Part shown: in pieces, positions 13,227 through 16,748 of the stretch
Position numbering within the stretch: position 1 is the first letter of the stretch
How the letters are laid out: each line of letters begins with the position of its first letter
NCBI GenBank assembly: GCA_045591565.1
Contig: JAZNTB010000058.1
Location: 1-16,748, forward strand
Length of the DNA stretch: 16,748 bases
Direction of reading: 5' to 3'
Source of the DNA: UBA1738 sp045591565
GTDB taxonomy: Bacteria; Bacillota; Clostridia; UBA1381
Notes under the pieces: model-generated
Seen by the model: the letters and a program-made list of their open reading frames with translations, nothing else
Told to the model about the DNA's origin: nothing
Databases searched by the model: none
Position numbers and translations under genes: made by a program

Positions 13227-14282
13227 ATGATTAAGCAGCATTATTTGCGAAACTATTTAAGCGAACTTCCCGACTTTGTTTTTACATACATAGAGGAATA
13301 TTATAGTGGCGAGAGCATCAACACACAGCTCGGCTACAGTCTTGATGTGCGTGTTTTTTTAAACTACCTGCTAAAGTACAAGCACAAGGATGTCAAAAAA
13401 ACCGAAGACTTTACTCTTGAGCATATTAACGGTGTAACGCCAAGCGACTTAATTCGATTTAAGGCATACCTGCGCGAATATGAAACAGAGTATACCACAC
13501 CTTCCGGAAGGCGCATAAGGCGTATTTGCAAAAACTCACCTTACGGTATAAACCGTAAGCTTTCCGCTGTTCGGGGACTTTTCATATACCTCTACAAAAC
13601 CGAACAAATTTCACAAAATGTTACAGATAAAGTTGATTTTGTAAAAATCCACCAGAAAATCAAAAAGCCGCTTACCACTCAGGAAACTGTGCGGCTGATT
13701 GATGTGATTTACAACGGCGAAAAATATTTTGAAGGAAGAACTCTTACCGAATATAAAAACAAAAAGCTTCGTGATATCGCAATCTTTACTACATATTTAG
13801 GAACCGGTGTCCGTGTAAGCGAGCTTGTGAACTTGAAGGTTGGAGATGTAGACTTTAACACGCAATCCTTTATCGTCACCCGAAAAGGCGGCGACCAACA
13901 GGAAATCTTTATGCCTGTTCAGGTGAACAATGCACTTTATAACTATATTTATGCAGATGAGGATAATCCACGCGAGGCAGGGCCTTTGTTTTTAGGGCGT
14001 GGCGGAAAGCCGCTGACGGTTGCGGCAGTCGAAAAAACTCTCAAAACCTACTGCCACGCAGTAGGAATAACCCATCCCGACAAAACCAGACCGCACGCGC
14101 TTCGTCGTACCTTTGCGTGCCGTCTTTTAGAGGATGGTGTTGACATAAAGATGGTGGCTGAGCTTTTAGGGCACAAAAACATAGAAGTCACCCACCGCTA
14201 CTATGCTCAATACAGCAGCCAGAAGCGTCGCGAGATTATGCAAAATCTTGATGTTTTGCGTGAGGATGAAGACAAAGACTGA
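13227..14282 (+). CDS. Tyrosine recombinase (XerS-like integrase)
   Basis: This 351-residue phage-integrase-family recombinase cuts and rejoins DNA via a tyrosine. The N-terminal SAM-like core-binding domain is at about 20-125, and the catalytic domain at about 145-340. All active-site residues are present: R196 in GTGVRVSEL, K220 in TRKGG, H290 and R293 in HALRRTF, H316 in LLGHKN, and Y325 nine residues later. The layout and length (about 350) fit XerS-like enzymes, which resolve chromosome dimers alone, better than XerC/D (about 300). The start is ATG 13227 with AAAGGG upstream; GTG 13218 lies inside that site. No excisionase, phage or conjugation genes are nearby, so a housekeeping role is likely but a mobile-element role remains possible. 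Confidence 0.9.
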   Translation: MIKQHYLRNYLSELPDFVFTYIEEYYSGESINTQLGYSLDVRVFLNYLLKYKHKDVKKTEDFTLEHINGVTPSDLIRFKAYLREYETEYTTPSGRRIRRICKNSPYGINRKLSAVRGLFIYLYKTEQISQNVTDKVDFVKIHQKIKKPLTTQETVRLIDVIYNGEKYFEGRTLTEYKNKKLRDIAIFTTYLGTGVRVSELVNLKVGDVDFNTQSFIVTRKGGDQQEIFMPVQVNNALYNYIYADEDNPREAGPLFLGRGGKPLTVAAVEKTLKTYCHAVGITHPDKTRPHALRRTFACRLLEDGVDIKMVAELLGHKNIEVTHRYYAQYSSQKRREIMQNLDVLREDEDKD

Positions 14283-14292
14283 CAAGCAAATT

Positions 14293-14319
14293 AAATGCAG
14301 CAAATATGCTGCATTTTTT
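14293..14319 (+). terminator. Terminator of the recombinase gene
   Basis: The 9-bp stem AAATGCAGC / GCTGCATTT with an AAATAT loop runs into TTTTTT, starting 10 nt after the stop codon at 14282. It separates the recombinase from spoIIP. Confidence 0.92.
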
Positions 14320-14395
14320 ATTTTCCCGATTTACAGTCATAAAAATGTACAAAGCTCCGTATTATTTATAAACAGCAAAAAAGGAGATGCGGAGT

Positions 14396-15466
14396 TTGAT
14401 TAAAGGTACGAAAATGATTGTAATTACAAAAAATAAAATTGTATCTGCTGCATGCCTTTTCTTATTAGCAATCATCTGCGTTATATCTGTAGTATTTATA
14501 AATAATTCAAGGCACACAACCGCATTTTTAAGATATGAAAAAATATTGGGTAGTGAAATACTGCCAGCAAAACAAACAGAGCCTCCCGAAAAAAACAGAA
14601 TCAGCAACGAGGACAGCCTTTTAAAGCACTTCTTTGTTCTCGGAAATGTAGCATCTCCAATTCCGGCAGAAGCTTCGCAAGAATCTTCCACCGCCCCCAG
14701 CCAAAATGCGCCGATGCTTCAGTCAGAGGTGCTGAAAATCGACAAGGGTATGAAGGTGTCAAACTCAACCACATACAGCCTTAATCCACAGGATTTTTTA
14801 GGACTTCCCCTCGCTTTTTCATTAGATGCCCTCGGCCCTCAAGTGCTTATAATGCATACGCACACCACCGAAAGCTTCAGCACCGAAACCTATTCAAAAG
14901 ACGCTCCTGACCGAAATCTTGATGCCGAGAAAAACATAACTGCCGTAGGAGAAGCAATGGCAGAAGCCTTCCGAGAGCAAGGGATAGAGGTAATCCATGA
15001 CAAGACTGTTCACGATTATCCTTCCTACAACGGAGCATACCAAAAAGCTGCAGCAACTATAAACAAAAATCTTGCCGAAAACAGCAGCATAAAGGTCGTA
15101 CTTGATGTCCACCGTGACGGAATAACCCGTGATGACGGTACAAAGGTAAAGCTGGTTACAGATATCGACGGCAGAAAAACCGCACAGATAATGCTCGTTG
15201 TCGGGACAGACACTAACCTATCTCACCCTCTGTGGCGTGAAAATTTTAAGTTTGCATCACAAATTCAGGCAAAGGCAATCGAAATATTTCCGTCCCTTAT
15301 GCGTCCGATAGATGTCAGGCAGGAACGGTTTAATGAGCAACTGACGACAGGCTCACTGATAGTTGAGGTCGGTTCTAACGGAAACACCTTAGAGGAGGCA
15401 ATCCGTGGCGGTGAATGCATTGCCAAGGCTATTTCCGCAGTTTTAAAAGAGCATCAAAAAAACTGA
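14396..15466 (+). CDS. spoIIP: Stage II sporulation protein P (engulfment autolysin)
   Basis: SpoIIP is a membrane-anchored peptidoglycan amidase/endopeptidase that works with SpoIID and SpoIIM to move the mother-cell membrane around the forespore. The protein has one N-terminal membrane helix (about 15-36), a Ser/Pro/Gln-rich linker (about 55-110) and the SpoIIP catalytic domain with HTHTTES (154-160), DVHRDG (237-242) and SLIVEVGSNGN (320-330), all at normal spacing. Three starts are possible: ATG 14387 directly abuts the ribosome binding site and is unlikely; TTG 14396 has AAGGAG at 9 nt; ATG 14414 has AAAGG at 7 nt. TTG 14396 was chosen; ATG 14414 would lose six residues. A weak sigma-E-like match lies at 14337-14365. 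The usual gpr neighbour is absent. Confidence 0.92.
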   Translation: MIKGTKMIVITKNKIVSAACLFLLAIICVISVVFINNSRHTTAFLRYEKILGSEILPAKQTEPPEKNRISNEDSLLKHFFVLGNVASPIPAEASQESSTAPSQNAPMLQSEVLKIDKGMKVSNSTTYSLNPQDFLGLPLAFSLDALGPQVLIMHTHTTESFSTETYSKDAPDRNLDAEKNITAVGEAMAEAFREQGIEVIHDKTVHDYPSYNGAYQKAAATINKNLAENSSIKVVLDVHRDGITRDDGTKVKLVTDIDGRKTAQIMLVVGTDTNLSHPLWRENFKFASQIQAKAIEIFPSLMRPIDVRQERFNEQLTTGSLIVEVGSNGNTLEEAIRGGECIAKAISAVLKEHQKN

Positions 15467-15484
15467 GCATCAGCTCAGTTTTTT
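15457..15484. terminator. Bidirectional terminator between spoIIP and the membrane-protein gene
   Basis: The perfect 12-bp stem AAAAAACTGAGC / GCTCAGTTTTTT with an ATCA loop serves both strands. It contains the spoIIP stop codon (15464-15466) and touches the stop of the minus-strand gene at 15483. Confidence 0.93.
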
Positions 15485-16706
15485 ATGTAGTATAACATAT
15501 AACGGTACCCAAGGCATTTAATACAAGTCCAATCATAAACAAAGGATAATGCATCCTTACATTCTTTTCATCATTGTCTATAAGCAGAGCAAGAGCAAAG
15601 AACATATACGGGAGGGCATCATTTGTGTACCTGTTACCAAAATGGAAACCACCCATAGTTTTGTGCATCGTCAAAAGCAGAAAATGTAACGCTATAAAAG
15701 CAGGCATAACATATGCTATCTCTTCCCATTTCTTCCGAGGTGAGATGCACGCCCTTATCAGTTCTATAAAGTAGGATACAAAAATCGGACTGATAAGCCA
15801 AAATGCAGTTCCATCAAATTTGTAATATTTCAATACTCCATTCTCTCCCAAAACAGGAAGCCTGAAAAGTCTGACTATATTTTCCTTTATATAGTCTATA
15901 TGAAACTGTCCCTTTGGTGCTTCTGTAAATTCAGGAAGATAGTTATGTCCAAATTCAACAACGGAGCCAAATCTTAAATAGTTCAGTATCATATAGCTTG
16001 CTGCTATAATACAAGGTGCGATTATCCACTTGATGTTCTTCTTTATTATAGCAGAAAGTGTCATATCCGGGCTGTGTTCTTTAATCCCCTTATACAGAAC
16101 ATATAAAAGAACAGGTACATAAAGTGCATTAATCGGTCTGCATCCGACACTACATGCCCAGAATGCAAGGCTTAGTCCACCCTTTCCCTTGACCGCATAA
16201 TAAATTGCCATCATAGAAAGTGCAAAGCACATATTCTGTGCTATAAACCACACCCATCCGTTTATGCATATAAACACCATATTGCTGGCCACAGTCAAGA
16301 ACAATGTCCAAAAGATTGCAACAGCACCGCTTTTCTCAAGAGCATTAAGCGTTTTAAATGCATAATACGCACCTACCATAGTCACAACAAGAGCAATGTA
16401 TCCATCCGGCGTATTCTCTCCGAAAATCAGCGCAAATGGCAGCATTATGTATGACGGGAATGGCGGAAAGCTTATGAAATACTTACCCTGAAACTCAGCA
16501 ATTTCAAGGTGCGAATATGTTCTACCCAAATCAAGACGACCTTCAAGCCAGCTAAGAGCCTGCAGAGTATATGAATTATACGGATTTTGTGTCCATGGCC
16601 AAAATCCCGTAAACGATCCAATCACAGCATACACACATATAATAGACAGTGCTATAAATACAAAGTCAAGTATGTTTTGTTTATCTTCTGTAATCCTGTT
16701 TTTCAA
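15483..16706 (-). CDS. Polytopic membrane protein, possible GT-C type glycosyltransferase
   Basis: This 407-residue protein has about nine to eleven hydrophobic helices, beginning at about 13-32. A large loop follows the first helix with WPWTQNPYNSY (36-46), LSWLEGRLDLG (51-61) and the conserved-looking ISFPPFPSYIMLPF (78-91); a later loop has FHFGNRYTNDALPY. This layout, one helix then a loop with acidic and aromatic residues near the membrane, resembles polyprenyl-phosphate-sugar-dependent GT-C enzymes, but I see no diagnostic motif, so the activity is inference. The start is TTG 16706 with AAGGAG 8 nt upstream; no internal Met occurs before residue 88, which supports TTG. It is convergent with spoIIP, sharing its terminator. 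Cell-surface glycan or lipid glycosylation is the likeliest role. Confidence 0.75.
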   Translation of the reverse strand: MKNRITEDKQNILDFVFIALSIICVYAVIGSFTGFWPWTQNPYNSYTLQALSWLEGRLDLGRTYSHLEIAEFQGKYFISFPPFPSYIMLPFALIFGENTPDGYIALVVTMVGAYYAFKTLNALEKSGAVAIFWTLFLTVASNMVFICINGWVWFIAQNMCFALSMMAIYYAVKGKGGLSLAFWACSVGCRPINALYVPVLLYVLYKGIKEHSPDMTLSAIIKKNIKWIIAPCIIAASYMILNYLRFGSVVEFGHNYLPEFTEAPKGQFHIDYIKENIVRLFRLPVLGENGVLKYYKFDGTAFWLISPIFVSYFIELIRACISPRKKWEEIAYVMPAFIALHFLLLTMHKTMGGFHFGNRYTNDALPYMFFALALLIDNDEKNVRMHYPLFMIGLVLNALGTVICYTT

Positions 16707-16718
16707 AAAACACTCTCC

Positions 16719-16739
16719 TTAAACAATTCTGTTTCTCAT
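16719..16739 (-). other. Six-codon upstream open frame before the membrane-protein gene
   Basis: Minus strand ATG-AGA-AAC-AGA-ATT-GTT-TAA encodes MRNRIV. AAGGG lies 4 nt before its ATG, and its TAA stop overlaps the AAGGAG ribosome binding site of the gene starting at 16706. It may be a leader peptide that couples translation, a relic of an earlier start (the downstream protein begins MKNRIT), or chance. Confidence 0.3.
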
Positions 16740-16748
16740 TATTCCCTT

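Noticed and set aside
13227..14282. Integrase as a sign of a prophage or integrative element
   Set aside because: Neighbours on both sides are core genes; no tRNA attachment site, direct repeats, excisionase or structural genes are visible.

Overview
The window looks like chromosome of a low-GC, endospore-forming member of the Clostridia (Firmicutes). The signs are an intact SpoIIP, the cluster Asp23 / FakA-like / recG / rsmD / coaD, strong AAGGAGG-type ribosome binding sites, frequent TTG starts, and A/T-rich intergenic regions with TTGACA/TATAAT-type promoters. Nothing in the sequence fixes the genus. No tRNA, rRNA, CRISPR array or insertion sequence was found.

Layout. (1) 1-212: two identical 93-bp tandem repeats plus the start of a third, ending in the stop codon of the first gene. 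(2) 209-2590, minus: a two-gene unit, a TrhA/hemolysin-III (PAQR) membrane protein followed by a long-chain acyl-CoA synthetase. (3) 2735-3638, plus: a promoter, a short broken or frameshifted coding remnant, and an intact DUF1836 gene. (4) 3642-5309, minus: formate-tetrahydrofolate ligase (fhs). (5) 5458-5718, plus: a small two-helix membrane protein with Cys-rich ends. (6) 5836-7390, minus: tsaE-tsaB-rpiB, joined by TAATG stop/start overlaps. (7) 7475-13072, minus: a tight cluster of Asp23-family protein, FakA/YloV-like protein, recG, rsmD, coaD and a coiled-coil protein. (8) 13227-14282, plus: a XerS-like tyrosine recombinase with all catalytic residues. (9) 14396-15466, plus: SpoIIP. (10) 15483-16706, minus: a polytopic membrane protein, possibly a GT-C type glycosyltransferase, starting with TTG.

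The genes cover core functions: one-carbon metabolism (fhs), CoA synthesis (coaD), the t6A tRNA modification (tsaE, tsaB), 16S rRNA methylation (rsmD), replication-fork rescue (recG), lipid handling (acyl-CoA synthetase, FakA-like) and spore engulfment (spoIIP). Convergent neighbours are separated by bidirectional hairpin terminators (3613-3638, 5725-5755, 15457-15484). Several starts were moved inward from the longest open frame, because a promoter -10 box or a Shine-Dalgarno sequence lies inside the longer version.

Most of the window is ordinary housekeeping DNA, and I found no convincing new multi-gene system. The points most worth a second look are the exact 93-bp repeats, the broken frame at 2778-3027 with an RF2-like CTT-TAG junction, the Cys-capped small membrane protein, the coiled-coil protein following coaD, the inverted repeats in front of the recombinase, and the duplicated-looking start at the right edge.
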